64,000 nt of DNA from UBA7672 sp031419455 (GCA_031419455.1 JANOKS010000173.1:1-64000); one strand, 5' to 3'; shown: positions 33,522 to 43,241, counted from the first letter of the stretch. The notes: a model not told the origin generated them from the sequence alone. Numbers and translations: made by a program.

Positions 33522-34103
33522 TCAGGGCCGTTGCAGCTGGAGGGATTGCAGCTCGGGCACGGTCACGACGCCGTCCTTGTTGGCATCAGCCCTGGTAAAC
33601 GCCTCAGCGCCGCGGGCGGAGAATTCGCCCAGGGTGAGATTTCTGTCGGCGTTGACGTCAGCGCGTTTGGCAGGGCCCATGCCGCCGCGACCTGGCCCGC
33701 GGCCGGCATTGCGCCGGTCGTCCCTCATGTCCCGATCGCCGGCCGCAGGACGGGTGGAGAATTCCGCCCGGCTGAGCTGGCCGTTCTTGTCGGCGTCGAG
33801 CTGGTCGAAGCGCTCGCCGCTGGCCCTGACACGGAATTCGTTCGCCTCCGCCTGACGCTGGGTGCGAAACTCGTCGGACGTCGCCGAACCATCCCTGTTG
33901 GCGTCAACGCCGTCAAAGCGGGCTTTCTGAGCCGCGTCGAACTCGGCCCGGCTCACGCGGCCATCGCCATTGGCGTCATGCAGGAGAAGGCCAAAGCCGC
34001 CGGGTCCGCCGGGACCGCGCGCCGGAGGCTGGGCCATCGCGGCGCTGACCAGGGCGACGGCGCCGATGGCCGAAGCGCCGAGCACGGAAAGTGCGAGTTT
34101 CAT
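33522..34103 (-). CDS. Exported protein with five EF-hand loops
   Basis: 193 residues from the ATG at 34103, with a signal peptide to about residue 24. Five EF-hand loops are visible: residues 43-54, 67-78, 103-114, 149-160 and 173-184, each with the D-x-N/D-x-D-G-x-[VLA]-x-x-x-E pattern; the fourth (ADVNADRNLTLGEF) is less regular. It should bind Ca2+ in the periplasm or outside the cell. The gene lies just upstream of the two-component genes on the same strand. Calcium signalling or storage is inferred only from the motifs. Confidence 0.85.
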   Translation of the reverse strand: MKLALSVLGASAIGAVALVSAAMAQPPARGPGGPGGFGLLLHDANGDGRVSRAEFDAAQKARFDGVDANRDGSATSDEFRTQRQAEANEFRVRASGERFDQLDADKNGQLSRAEFSTRPAAGDRDMRDDRRNAGRGPGRGGMGPAKRADVNADRNLTLGEFSARGAEAFTRADANKDGVVTVPELQSLQLQRP

Positions 34104-34341
34104 GGGAAGAAGCTCCTTGTGAAGTCGATTGATTCGTCCCTCGATTGGGTCACCCTGAAGCCGGGATGTCGCAGAATTGCCCCCTGCCAGCTCCCGATTG
34201 TCGCAAACTGTCCTTTGCACAGCTGACCCAGCCGACCTTTTTTATGGCGCTTTGCGTGGCCAACTGGTAGCGCAGTGACCCTAATCCGGGGGCCAGCAGG
34301 CGCCCGGCCCCGGCTTTTCGAGATGTGCAGGCAAGACACGC

Positions 34342-35295
34342 ATGTGGTGGGACAAACCCAACAAGGCCGCCGCAAAGGAGCCTGAACCGCTCCCGTTCAT
34401 GAAGATCCGCTGGGTCGGCTTCATCGTCACGGCCATCATCACGGTCGTCACCACCTGGTCGCTCATGACGCAGGGCCTCAATATGGGCCTTGATTTCACA
34501 GGCGGGGTCCAGATCGAAGCCCGGCGCGACGTTCCGTTCGAGGTGGATGTCGTCCGCGCGGCGGTGAGCGCGCAAGGTTTCAGTGAAAGCACCGTCACGC
34601 CGACGAGCGATGGAACCATCGTGATCCGCGTGCCGCTGGAAGAGGGAACAACCGTCGAGGAGACCGCCGCGAAGCTGGAGGGCGCTCTGGGAGCGGGAGC
34701 AAACATACTGAAGACCGACAATGTCAGCGGCAAGGTGAGCGAAGAACTGTTCGGCAAGGGCATCCTGGCCTGCCTGCTCGCGGTTCTTGCGATCGGCGCC
34801 TATGTCTGGTTCCGCTTCGAGGTGAAATTCGGGACGGGCGCTTTTTTCACGACCCTGCATGACGTTTATGCCGTGATCGGCCTGTTCTCCATCACGCAGA
34901 TGGCCTTCGACCTGACCATCGTGGCCGGCGTGCTGACGGTGGCGGGTTACTCGATCAACGACACGGTCGTGGTGTACGACCGCATCCGGGAAATGCTGAA
35001 GAAGTACCGCAAGCTGCCGATCACGCGTGTCATCGACATCTCGATCACATCCACCTTGTCGCGCACGCTGATCACCTCGCTGGCGACCATGCTGGCGGCG
35101 ATGTCGATGGCGTTTCTCGGCGGGCCTGTGCTGTTCGGTTTCGCGGTCTCGATCGTGTTCGGCATCATCATCGGCACTTATTCGTCGATCTTTGTCGCGG
35201 CGCCCCTGCTGATCCACCTGCCGGGCCGCATTCCGGGCGCCAAATATCGCGGCGACGAGGATGCACCTGCCGAAAGCGCAGCCGGCGCGACCTAG
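34342..35295 (+). CDS. secF: Protein translocase subunit SecF, without adjacent secD
   Basis: 317 residues. The SecD/SecF signature MGLDFTGGVQIEA and the six-helix membrane core with NDTVVVYDRIRE and the final FGIIIGTYSSIFVAAPLL identify SecF. With SecD it uses the proton-motive force to pull exported proteins out of the Sec channel. The usual secD partner is not next to it: the upstream gene is the divergent EF-hand gene. Length and residues look normal, so a distant secD is likely. Confidence 0.93.
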   Translation: MWWDKPNKAAAKEPEPLPFMKIRWVGFIVTAIITVVTTWSLMTQGLNMGLDFTGGVQIEARRDVPFEVDVVRAAVSAQGFSESTVTPTSDGTIVIRVPLEEGTTVEETAAKLEGALGAGANILKTDNVSGKVSEELFGKGILACLLAVLAIGAYVWFRFEVKFGTGAFFTTLHDVYAVIGLFSITQMAFDLTIVAGVLTVAGYSINDTVVVYDRIREMLKKYRKLPITRVIDISITSTLSRTLITSLATMLAAMSMAFLGGPVLFGFAVSIVFGIIIGTYSSIFVAAPLLIHLPGRIPGAKYRGDEDAPAESAAGAT

Positions 35296-35394
35296 TCCGT
35301 GCATGCCAGCCCGATTGGGGCTGGCGCGGGCGCGCAATGCCCCTACTAGTTTGGATCGCGGAGGGCGCGCGGCCCCTGGGGCGGAGGTGGCGAC

Positions 35395-36744
35395 ATGGCG
35401 GTGATCGGAACGCCTGCGGAAGCAACACGCCGGAAGGGGCCGTTCTACACCCAGCTCTATTTCCAGGTTCTATTCGCGATCCTGATCGGGGGGCTCATCG
35501 GGCATTTCTACCGCGGAGAGCCGTGGATAGCCGAATACCTGAAACCGCTCGGCGACGCCTTCGTGAAGCTGGTGAAGATGATCATCGCGCCGGTCATCTT
35601 CCTCACCATCGTCATCGGCATCGCCGGCATGCGCGACATGGGCAAACTTGGCCGCGTGGTGTTCAAGGCGTTCGCGTACTTCCTGTTTTTCTCGACACTT
35701 GCGCTGCTGGTTGGCCTCCTCGTCGGCAACATTGTCCAGCCGGGCGCGGGCATGAATGTCGATCTCGAAACCCTGTCCGCGGGCGATGTCTCGCGCGTCC
35801 AGGGGTTTCAGGAGCAGTCGCAAACCTACACGCTGACCAGCTTTCTCCTCAACATCATTCCCGACACCTTCGTCGGCGCATTCACCAGCGGAAACATCCT
35901 GCAGGTGCTTTTCCTGTCCATCGTCTTTGGCATCGCCATGGCGCTGATCGGCGATCGCGCAGAGCCGGTGTTGAACATCCTCAACTCCGTCGCGGCGATT
36001 GTTTTCCGCATCGTCAGCATCCTGATGCGTGCAGCGCCGATCGGCGCGTTCGGCGCCTTCGCCTTTGTCGTGTCCAGCCAGGGCGTCGAGGCGATCCAGA
36101 AGCTCGCCTTCCTGATCGGTACGGTCTACGGCACCTCATTCCTGTTTATCACCGTCGTGCTCGGTGCGGTCGGCGCGTGGGCAGGGTTCAACATCTTCAG
36201 CCTGATCCGCTACCTGAAGGAGGAGCTGTTCCTCGTCCTTGGAACCTCGTCTTCGGAATCCGCGCTGCCGGCCCTGATGGAGAAGATGGAGCGGGCAGGG
36301 TGCGCCCGCCCGGTCGTCGGTCTCGTCGTGCCGACCGGCTATTCGTTCAACCTCGACGGCACCAACATCTACATGACCATGGCGGCGTTGTTCATCGCGC
36401 AGGCCACCAATACGCCCTTGTCCATCGGCGACCAGCTGATTCTGCTGGCCGTCGCCATGCTCAGCTCCAAAGGCGCCGCGGGTGTCACCGGCGCGGGCTT
36501 CATCACGCTTGTCGCAACGCTTCAGGTTCTGCCGTCCATCCCCCTTGCGGGCGTGGCGATCATTCTCGGCGTCGATCGCTTTCTGTCCGAATGCCGCGCG
36601 CTCACCAACTTCATCGGCAACGCTGTCGCGACCATCGTGGTCAGCCGCTGGGAAGGCGCGCTTGACCGCGACAAGCTTCGCGCGGCCATGCGTGGCGAGC
36701 CCGCGCCGCTCGCGGCGCAACCAATCGAGCAGGACGCCGACTGA
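35395..36744 (+). CDS. Dicarboxylate/amino acid:cation symporter (DctA/GltP family)
   Basis: 449 residues. The DAACS fold is clear: about eight helices, the serine-rich hairpin region LGTSSSESALP, the VPTGYSFNLDGTNIYMTMA motif and a second hairpin SSKGAAGVTGAGF. The family imports C4-dicarboxylates or glutamate/aspartate with Na+ or H+. SSSESALP is the DctA-type variant, so succinate/fumarate/malate import is the best guess. The gene begins 99 bp after secF. Confidence 0.88.
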   Translation: MAVIGTPAEATRRKGPFYTQLYFQVLFAILIGGLIGHFYRGEPWIAEYLKPLGDAFVKLVKMIIAPVIFLTIVIGIAGMRDMGKLGRVVFKAFAYFLFFSTLALLVGLLVGNIVQPGAGMNVDLETLSAGDVSRVQGFQEQSQTYTLTSFLLNIIPDTFVGAFTSGNILQVLFLSIVFGIAMALIGDRAEPVLNILNSVAAIVFRIVSILMRAAPIGAFGAFAFVVSSQGVEAIQKLAFLIGTVYGTSFLFITVVLGAVGAWAGFNIFSLIRYLKEELFLVLGTSSSESALPALMEKMERAGCARPVVGLVVPTGYSFNLDGTNIYMTMAALFIAQATNTPLSIGDQLILLAVAMLSSKGAAGVTGAGFITLVATLQVLPSIPLAGVAIILGVDRFLSECRALTNFIGNAVATIVVSRWEGALDRDKLRAAMRGEPAPLAAQPIEQDAD

Positions 36745-36753
36745 TGCTCACGG

Positions 36754-37902
36754 TCAGCGCGAGAGGATGTCCGGCGTGATGTCGGCGATCCGGGTCACGC
36801 CCGTGAGCGCCATCGCCACGCGCATCTCAGCTTCGATCAGTTGCAGCACATGCGCGACGCCAGCCTGGCCGCGCGCCGCGAGCGCATAGGCCCAGGCCCG
36901 CCCGAGCAACACGCCGTTGGCGCCGAAGGCCAGCATCCGCACCACGTCAAGACCAGATCGGATTCCACCATCCGCGAGAATGGTCGTCTGGCCGCCCACC
37001 GCCTGCACGATTGCCGGCAACGCGCGGGCGCTGGACAGAACGCCATCAAGTTGCCGCCCGCCATGGTTGGACACGACAATCCCATCGGCCCCCATCTGCA
37101 CGGCAGCGCGGGCGTCTTCGGCATCGAGTACGCCCTTGAGAACCAGCGGCCCCTCCCACTCGGACCGCACCCATTCGAGATCGCGCCATGTCACGCTCGG
37201 ATCGAAATTAGCGCGCATCCAGGCGAAAAAATCATCGAGGCCGGATCGCTTGCCGAGAACTGGCGCGACATTGCCGAGCTGGTGCGGTCGTCCCATCACG
37301 CCGACATCCCACGCCCAGTCCGGCCGCAGCATCGACTGGCCGATGCGGCGCAGCGCTCCGGCGGTGCCGCCTGCGCCGGCGAGACCGGAGCGGTAATCGC
37401 GATAGCGAGAGCCCGGCACCGGCATGTCCACCGTGAACATCAGCGCCGAACACTGCGCCGCCTGCGCCCGCGCAAGCAGGTCGCGCATGAAACCGCGGTC
37501 GCGGATCATGTAGAGCTGGAACCAGATCGGCCCGGGGACAGCGCGCGTCACTTCGTCGAGGCTGCAGGCCGAGACCGTGGACAGCGTGAACGGCACGCCG
37601 AAATCGCGCGCCGCCCGCGCCGCCTGAACCTCGCCCCGGCGCGCCAGCATGCCGGCCAAACCGATCGGCGCCAACGCGACAGGCAGCTTCGACGTCCGGC
37701 CCAGCAGCGATGTCGAAAGATCAAGCTTCGAGACATCGCGCATCACGCGCTGGCGCAGGGCGATGTCGCGCAGGTCTTCGCTATTCCGCCGAAGCGTCGC
37801 TTCGTCGTAGGAGCCGCCGTCCACATACTCGAACAGGAAGTGCGGCAGGCGCCGCCTGGACAGCTCGCGATAGTCTAAAACGGACGCGGCCCTGCGCGCC
37901 AT
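36754..37902 (-). CDS. FMN-dependent alpha-hydroxy-acid oxidase/dehydrogenase (LldD family)
   Basis: 382 residues. The family motifs are visible: DYRELSRRRLPHFLFEYVDGG at the start, SNHGGRQLDG (active-site His and Arg) and ILADGGIRSGLDVVRMLAFGA for FMN binding. Members oxidise L-lactate, glycolate, mandelate or other 2-hydroxy acids. It is the last gene of a five-gene minus-strand operon and its start overlaps the acyl-CoA ligase stop by one base. The pathway context favours oxidation of an intermediate of acyl-CoA metabolism over general lactate use. Confidence 0.9.
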   Translation of the reverse strand: MARRAASVLDYRELSRRRLPHFLFEYVDGGSYDEATLRRNSEDLRDIALRQRVMRDVSKLDLSTSLLGRTSKLPVALAPIGLAGMLARRGEVQAARAARDFGVPFTLSTVSACSLDEVTRAVPGPIWFQLYMIRDRGFMRDLLARAQAAQCSALMFTVDMPVPGSRYRDYRSGLAGAGGTAGALRRIGQSMLRPDWAWDVGVMGRPHQLGNVAPVLGKRSGLDDFFAWMRANFDPSVTWRDLEWVRSEWEGPLVLKGVLDAEDARAAVQMGADGIVVSNHGGRQLDGVLSSARALPAIVQAVGGQTTILADGGIRSGLDVVRMLAFGANGVLLGRAWAYALAARGQAGVAHVLQLIEAEMRVAMALTGVTRIADITPDILSR

Positions 37903-39473
37903 CAGATGCTCTTCGAGCGGCCAGCCCAGTACGGCGCACGCACCTGCGCCCGGAGGACCTTTCCGGCGGCGTTGCGCGGCAGTGTCTCGACATAGTCGAT
38001 CGTCCGCGGCCGCTGGAAGCCGGGCAGGCGATCCTTCGCGAAGTCCAGGATCGCTTGCGTCGTCTCATCCGAGCGCGCCACGCCCGGCTTGAGCTCTACC
38101 ACCGCCTTGATCTCCTCGCCCCAATCCTCGTTGGGCACGCCGACCACGGCGGCGTCCGCGATGAGCGGATGGAGGATCAGCACCTCGTCGATCTCGACGG
38201 GATAGATGTTCACGCCGCCCGAGATGATCAGCTCCGCCGTGCGGCCGGTGAGGAACAGGTCGCCATCCGCATCAAGCCGGCCCATGTCGCCGAGCGTGAA
38301 CCAGTCGCCGCGATAGCTCGCGTCAGTCTTGCCCTGTTCCTTGTAGTACTCGAAGCGACCCGTGGCCGGCGCCTTCACATAGATCAGGCCCTCCTGACCC
38401 TGCGCCACAGCGTTACCGTCGATATCCAGCAGCTTGATCTCCACGCCCGGCACCGCCTTACCGACCGTGCCCGGCTTGCGCAGCCATTCATGCGGACCCA
38501 CGAACACGCCGCCGCCTTCGGTTGACGAATAGTATTCGTAGAGCACCGGCCCAAACCAATCCATCATCGCCTGCTTCACGTGCGCAGGGCAGGGCGCCGC
38601 GCCGTGGACCATCCAGCGCATCGACGAAAGGTCGTACTTCTTCCGCGTCTCCTCCGGCAGCTGGAGCATGCGGTGCATCATGGTCGGCACAACATGCGTG
38701 TGCGTGGCCCCGTAGTCCTGGATCAGCCGCAACGTTTCCTCGGCATCCCACTTGTCCATCAGCAGTGTGGTGACACCGGCGTTGATCGGGATCACGAAAT
38801 TGATGCCAAGCGGTGCGGCATGATAAAGCGGACCGGTCAGCAGCGAGATGTCTTCTGCTGGATTCCACCGCGCCGTCTCGTTGCACACGGCGGTGAGCTG
38901 CGAGACCACCGGTCGCGTGCGCCGGTAGACGCCTTTCGGCCGTCCGGTGGTGCCCGACGTATAAAGCATCGTCGAACCCGGTTCGGCGTCATCAATGTTC
39001 TCGCCGCTCTCGACGGAAAGAGCCGCGTCGAAATCCTCGAATCCTTCGATTGCGCCGGCATAGGCCAGCTTCACGCTGAGTTTGTCTGAAGCTCGCGTCG
39101 CCGCCATCGCGCCTGCTGCGAAGCGCCCGCTTGCGATCAGCGCCCGCGCATCGCAATTATCGACCACGTACGCGATCACCTCCGGCGACTGGTGCCAGTT
39201 CACCGCCGTGAGCCGAAGGCCAGAGCGTTGCGTCGCCGCCCAGACGATCGCGAATTCCGGTCCGTTGTGCGCCAGAAGCGCCACCCCGTCGCCGACCTGC
39301 AATCCCCGGCGGCGAAACAGGCGCACCATCCGGTTGGCCTGCTCGTTCAGCTGCTTCCAGGTAAGGTTGCCCGACGGAGAAATGATGGCCAGCCGATCCG
39401 GCATGCGCCGGGCATGGGCGGCCACGGTCATGCCCTGAGCGATAAGCTGTTCGTCTGTCAGGGTAATGGTCAT
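37902..39473 (-). CDS. Acyl-CoA synthetase / AMP-dependent ligase (copy A)
   Basis: 523 residues from the ATG at 39473. The adenylate-forming enzyme motifs are present: TMLYTSGTTGRPKGVYRR (P-loop), YEYYSSTEG, GDMGRLDADGDL and the C-terminal GGVNIYPVEIDEVL and LPRNAAGKVLR with the catalytic Lys. It would activate an organic acid to its CoA thioester. It belongs to the catabolic operon with a second ligase, an enoyl-CoA hydratase and a flavin monooxygenase. The acid substrate is unknown. Confidence 0.92.
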   Translation of the reverse strand: MTITLTDEQLIAQGMTVAAHARRMPDRLAIISPSGNLTWKQLNEQANRMVRLFRRRGLQVGDGVALLAHNGPEFAIVWAATQRSGLRLTAVNWHQSPEVIAYVVDNCDARALIASGRFAAGAMAATRASDKLSVKLAYAGAIEGFEDFDAALSVESGENIDDAEPGSTMLYTSGTTGRPKGVYRRTRPVVSQLTAVCNETARWNPAEDISLLTGPLYHAAPLGINFVIPINAGVTTLLMDKWDAEETLRLIQDYGATHTHVVPTMMHRMLQLPEETRKKYDLSSMRWMVHGAAPCPAHVKQAMMDWFGPVLYEYYSSTEGGGVFVGPHEWLRKPGTVGKAVPGVEIKLLDIDGNAVAQGQEGLIYVKAPATGRFEYYKEQGKTDASYRGDWFTLGDMGRLDADGDLFLTGRTAELIISGGVNIYPVEIDEVLILHPLIADAAVVGVPNEDWGEEIKAVVELKPGVARSDETTQAILDFAKDRLPGFQRPRTIDYVETLPRNAAGKVLRAQVRAPYWAGRSKSI

Positions 39474-39557
39474 CGGTCGTGCTTCCTCGCCCGGGTTATG
39501 GCCCCGTTGGCGAGCAGGATATGTCGGCGGAGCGCCGCCCGGCAATCGCTGTGGAGG

Positions 39558-40808
39558 TCAACCCTTGGTCTGGGCCGTCTCGTTGATCTGCGCCTTCTGG
39601 ACTGACGCCCTGACGACCGGAATTTCATGGTCAGCGAGGGGCCTCATCCAGTCCTTCCGGCCCATGGCGGCCGCGATGAACGGCGCCAGTTCATTTGCCT
39701 TGCGCAGTTCACGGGCGGCCGCCTCCACCTTGAACTCGGGCATGACGTCAGCGGCGAACAGCTCAAGCGATTCGCAGATGTGCTGATGCTTGTTGCGGCC
39801 GGCCTGCTGGAGAAAGATCACTTGATCGACGCCGGCGGCCTGGAATGCCCGGATGTGGGCGCGGATATCGTCGGGAGTGCCGATGCCGTTGGCGCTGATC
39901 TCGGCGCGCTGGCGAGCGGAGATGATTTCGTCATCGCTGGCGGCACGCGACTTGAGGAAATCCGCGTAAAGCTGGGAGCGGCCCGGCAGCACGTCGTGCG
40001 CCACGAGGGCGTTCACGGCATAGCTGAAGAACTCGAAACCCTCTTGTCCGCGCCGGATCGCCTCGGCGCGATCCGGGTGCACAGAAAAGTTCGAGACCAT
40101 GGCGATGTTGGCGTTGACGCTGTGGCCGATGGGGACGCACGCCTCGGACTTGATGATACCGTAGTAGATATCGGCCCAGTTCCGCGCTTCGGCAGGATCG
40201 ACGAAGGAGAAGGCAAGGGCGCCGAGCCCCTTCGAGGCGGCGACCCTGATGGTGTCGCGGTTGGTGCACGCCATCCACATCGGCGGATGCGGCTTCTGCA
40301 CCGGCTTGGGCACCACGTTTCGGCATGGGAAGGAGAAGCTCTTGCCATCGAAGCCGGGATAGGGATCCATCACCATCATGTTGGCGATCTGCTCGGCGGA
40401 CTCGAGCGCCATTGCGCGCTTCTCCTTCGCCGGTATGCCGAAGCCGCCGAGTTCGAGCCGCGTCGCGCCCTCGCCGATGCCGAAATCGAGCCGGCCCTTC
40501 GAGATAATGTCGAGTGTGGCGAGACCCTCGGCTGTTCGCGCGGGATGATTGTAGTTGGCGATCACCTGCCTGATGCCGTGACCAACACGGATGTTCTTCG
40601 TCAGCGCAGCACAAGCGGAGAGAAAAACCTCGGGCGCGGATGAGTGGGAGTATTCCTCGAGGAAATGGTGCTCCACTTCCCATGCATAATCATAGCCGAG
40701 GCGGTCCGCGAGAACGACCTGCTCAAGCGCTTCGTGAAACAACCGCGCCTCGTCCCCCTCATTCCAGGGCTTGGGCAGCTGGTGCTCGTAGAATATTCCG
40801 AACTTCAT
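39558..40808 (-). CDS. LLM-class flavin-dependent monooxygenase (luciferase-like)
   Basis: 416 residues, with a good GGAGGGA ribosome site. The (beta/alpha)8 bacterial luciferase fold is indicated by MKFGIFYEHQLPKPW, YAWEVEHHFLEEYSHSSAPEVF and IRVGHGIRQVIANYNHPARTAE. Members use FMNH2 from a partner reductase to oxygenate aldehydes, ketones, sulfonates or cyclic compounds. It is in the middle of the catabolic operon between the two acyl-CoA ligases. No dedicated flavin reductase is adjacent. Confidence 0.9.
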   Translation of the reverse strand: MKFGIFYEHQLPKPWNEGDEARLFHEALEQVVLADRLGYDYAWEVEHHFLEEYSHSSAPEVFLSACAALTKNIRVGHGIRQVIANYNHPARTAEGLATLDIISKGRLDFGIGEGATRLELGGFGIPAKEKRAMALESAEQIANMMVMDPYPGFDGKSFSFPCRNVVPKPVQKPHPPMWMACTNRDTIRVAASKGLGALAFSFVDPAEARNWADIYYGIIKSEACVPIGHSVNANIAMVSNFSVHPDRAEAIRRGQEGFEFFSYAVNALVAHDVLPGRSQLYADFLKSRAASDDEIISARQRAEISANGIGTPDDIRAHIRAFQAAGVDQVIFLQQAGRNKHQHICESLELFAADVMPEFKVEAAARELRKANELAPFIAAAMGRKDWMRPLADHEIPVVRASVQKAQINETAQTKG

Positions 40809-40881
40809 GCCCGCATCCCTCCGGAGGACCCTGCTGGAACGGGGTCAGCTTAGGCCGTGCTTCAGAAGCTGCAATCAGCGA

Positions 40882-42432
40882 TCAGGCCGGCGGCCTGAAT
40901 TCGTCGCGTAACTGGCGTTTCAGCACTTTGCCGATTGAGGAACGCGGGAGCGTCTCGACCACGATCGCGTAAGTCAGCCGCTGGGTCTTGCCGACGCGGG
41001 CGTTGAGCCAGGCCTTCAACTCGTTAGCGGTCGCGGTCTCGCCCGGGCGCAGCACGATGAATGCCGCCGGCGTCTCGCCCCAGTCGCGCGACGGGATTCC
41101 GACGACCGCGGATTCCGAGACAGCAGGATGTTTCGCCAGCTCGGCCTCGAGATCGCTGGGATAGACGTTGAAGCCGCCCGTGATGATCATGTCCTTCTTC
41201 CGGTCGCCGAGAACCAGAAACCCATCCTCATCGAACCGCGCGACGTCGCCCGTGCGGATGAAGCGCTCACCCTCGGGGCTGTACCATTCGGCGTCGGCGG
41301 TCTTCTTCGGCTGGTTGTGATAGCCGGTCATGATCGACATCGACCTGCCGACGACTTCGCCTGTCTCGCCGTGCGGCAGCTCCTTGCCGTCCTCGCCGAC
41401 GATGCGGATGTCATGGCCCGGCGCCGGCTGGCCGACCGTGTGCAGCTTGTGCGGAAACTCATGGGCGCGCAGCAGGCACGAGCCGCCGCCTTCGGTCATT
41501 CCGTAAATTTCGACGAGGCCGCCCGGCCAGCGCTTGAGGATATCGGCCTTGAGGTCCGCCGGGAACGGCGCGCTGGTGCAGGTCTTCATCCGGAAGCTCG
41601 ACAGATCGAAACTGTCGAAATCGGCCAAGTCCATCAGCCGCCGGTACTGCACCGGCACCAGCATGGCGTGCGTTGCGCGATGCCGCTGTGACAACGCGAG
41701 GAAGCCGCGCGCGTCGAACTTGCGCATCAGCACGACCGTGCCGCCACGCATCAGCGCGGGGATGAGGCTGACCAGCGTCGTGTTTGAATACAGCGGCGTG
41801 GAAACGACAGTGATCGTATCAGGGCCGTAGCCGAGCGCCTCTGCGCGCCGCACATGCCCCCAACGCATCTTGTGCGGCTGCACGATGCCTTTCGGTGCGC
41901 CTGTCGTTCCGGACGAGTAAATGATGTTGAACGGTTGGTCCGGATCAATCTCGACCGGCGCGGGCTTTGCGCCTGCAGGCGCAAGCCACGCCGCGAAGGA
42001 CGGGTTGCGGTTGCCTTCAAGCGCCACGCGTTTCGCAGTCGGCGGTTCAGCGACAGACTCTAGTGCAGCCGAGGCAGCGTCATCGACGAAGACAAGCCTG
42101 GCTCCGCAATCCTTCACCATCATCGCCAGTTGTTCGGCGGTCGATGATGGCGCGAGCGGGCAGGCGGCTGCGCCCGCGCGCAGCGCGGCGACAAACATCG
42201 TCACATACTCAATGGACGACGGACCACACATCGCGACGGCATCAAGCCGCTTCACCCCGTCGCGCTGCAGCGCGGCTGCGGCCCTGTCCACCAGGGCGTC
42301 AAGTTCTGCAAACGTCACCGTGCGGTCGCCATCGACCACCGCGGGATGGTCCGGACGGCTGGTCGCATGAGCACGGATCAGGTCCGGCATCGTGGCGAAG
42401 GGTTGCGCCATCAGGTCGTCGAAGGTCGGCAT
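40882..42432 (-). CDS. Acyl-CoA synthetase / AMP-dependent ligase (copy B)
   Basis: 516 residues. Key motifs: NIIYSSGTTGAPKGIVQPH, EIYGMTEGGG, TGDVARFDEDGFL and the C-terminal GGFNVYPSDLEAEL and LPRSSIGKVLKRQL. It would form an acyl-CoA via an acyl-adenylate. The start is two bases after the stop of the enoyl-CoA hydratase gene, so the two are closely coupled. It is clearly diverged from copy A, so the two may act on different acids in one pathway. Confidence 0.92.
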   Translation of the reverse strand: MPTFDDLMAQPFATMPDLIRAHATSRPDHPAVVDGDRTVTFAELDALVDRAAAALQRDGVKRLDAVAMCGPSSIEYVTMFVAALRAGAAACPLAPSSTAEQLAMMVKDCGARLVFVDDAASAALESVAEPPTAKRVALEGNRNPSFAAWLAPAGAKPAPVEIDPDQPFNIIYSSGTTGAPKGIVQPHKMRWGHVRRAEALGYGPDTITVVSTPLYSNTTLVSLIPALMRGGTVVLMRKFDARGFLALSQRHRATHAMLVPVQYRRLMDLADFDSFDLSSFRMKTCTSAPFPADLKADILKRWPGGLVEIYGMTEGGGSCLLRAHEFPHKLHTVGQPAPGHDIRIVGEDGKELPHGETGEVVGRSMSIMTGYHNQPKKTADAEWYSPEGERFIRTGDVARFDEDGFLVLGDRKKDMIITGGFNVYPSDLEAELAKHPAVSESAVVGIPSRDWGETPAAFIVLRPGETATANELKAWLNARVGKTQRLTYAIVVETLPRSSIGKVLKRQLRDEFRPPA

Positions 42433-42434
42433 GT

Positions 42435-43241
42435 CTACTTGCCCTCGAACGCGGGGTCGCGGCGCGCGTGAAACGCGGCGCGGCCTTCACTGTAATCCTC
42501 ACTGTCGAAGCAGGCGTCGATTGCCGATTGCGCTGCAGGACGAAGAACAGGATCGCTGGCAGCGCGGCTGGCGAGCTTGGCGGCCGCGAACGTCAGCGGG
42601 GCAATAGCAGCGATCTGGTCGGCGAGCGTCCGGATCGTCTTGTCGAGCAAGGCTTCGGACACGACATGGTTCACAAAGCCCACACGCCAAGCCTCGGCGC
42701 TGGTCAGATGCCGCGCGGTCGCGATCATGTCGAGCGCTATACCGGACCCGACAATGGCCTGCAGGCGTTGCATGTTGTCCAGTTCATAGCCCAGCCCAAG
42801 GCGGCCGGCAGGAACGCCGAATCGCGAGCCCTCGGTGCAGATGCGCATGTCGCATGCACTGGCGATCACCATGCCGCCGCCAATGCAGAAGCCTCGGATC
42901 ATCGCGATCACCGGCAACGGCGCCGCCAGTAGCGAGGCCGTCGCGGCGCTGACTGACGCTGTGAAATCCCGGTTCGTCGCTGCATCGTTCCGCTGGACGT
43001 CGAACTCGGCGATGTCCGCGCCTGAAATGAACGCACGCTCGCCCGCGCCGCGCACCACGATGCACCGCACGGCAGGGTCGGCCACCAATCCGACCACCGC
43101 TGCAGGGATTGCATCCCACATGTCGCGGCGCACGGCGTTCAGCCTTTCAGGCTGGTTGAAGGTGAGCCAGCCGATCACGCCCTCGGTTTCAGTGAGAAGC
43201 CGACCCTCTGCAAACTGCTGAACACCTGCCTGCATGCTCAT
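42435..43241 (-). CDS. Enoyl-CoA hydratase/isomerase family protein
   Basis: 268 residues from the ATG at 43241; the ATG at 43235 is two codons in and has a better-spaced GGAG, so it may be the true start. Crotonase-fold oxyanion-hole motifs are present: ERAFISGADIAEF and GFCIGGGMVIASACDMRI. The catalytic region FGVPAGRLGLGYELDN differs from the Glu pair of classical hydratases, so it may be an isomerase, hydrolase or ring-opening type. It is first in the operon and divergent from xdhC across a 156-bp gap. Confidence 0.88.
   Translation of the reverse strand: MSMQAGVQQFAEGRLLTETEGVIGWLTFNQPERLNAVRRDMWDAIPAAVVGLVADPAVRCIVVRGAGERAFISGADIAEFDVQRNDAATNRDFTASVSAATASLLAAPLPVIAMIRGFCIGGGMVIASACDMRICTEGSRFGVPAGRLGLGYELDNMQRLQAIVGSGIALDMIATARHLTSAEAWRVGFVNHVVSEALLDKTIRTLADQIAAIAPLTFAAAKLASRAASDPVLRPAAQSAIDACFDSEDYSEGRAAFHARRDPAFEGK

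Noticed and set aside
34150..35337. 395-residue minus-strand frame across secF
   Set aside because: Arg-rich shadow of secF with no domain.
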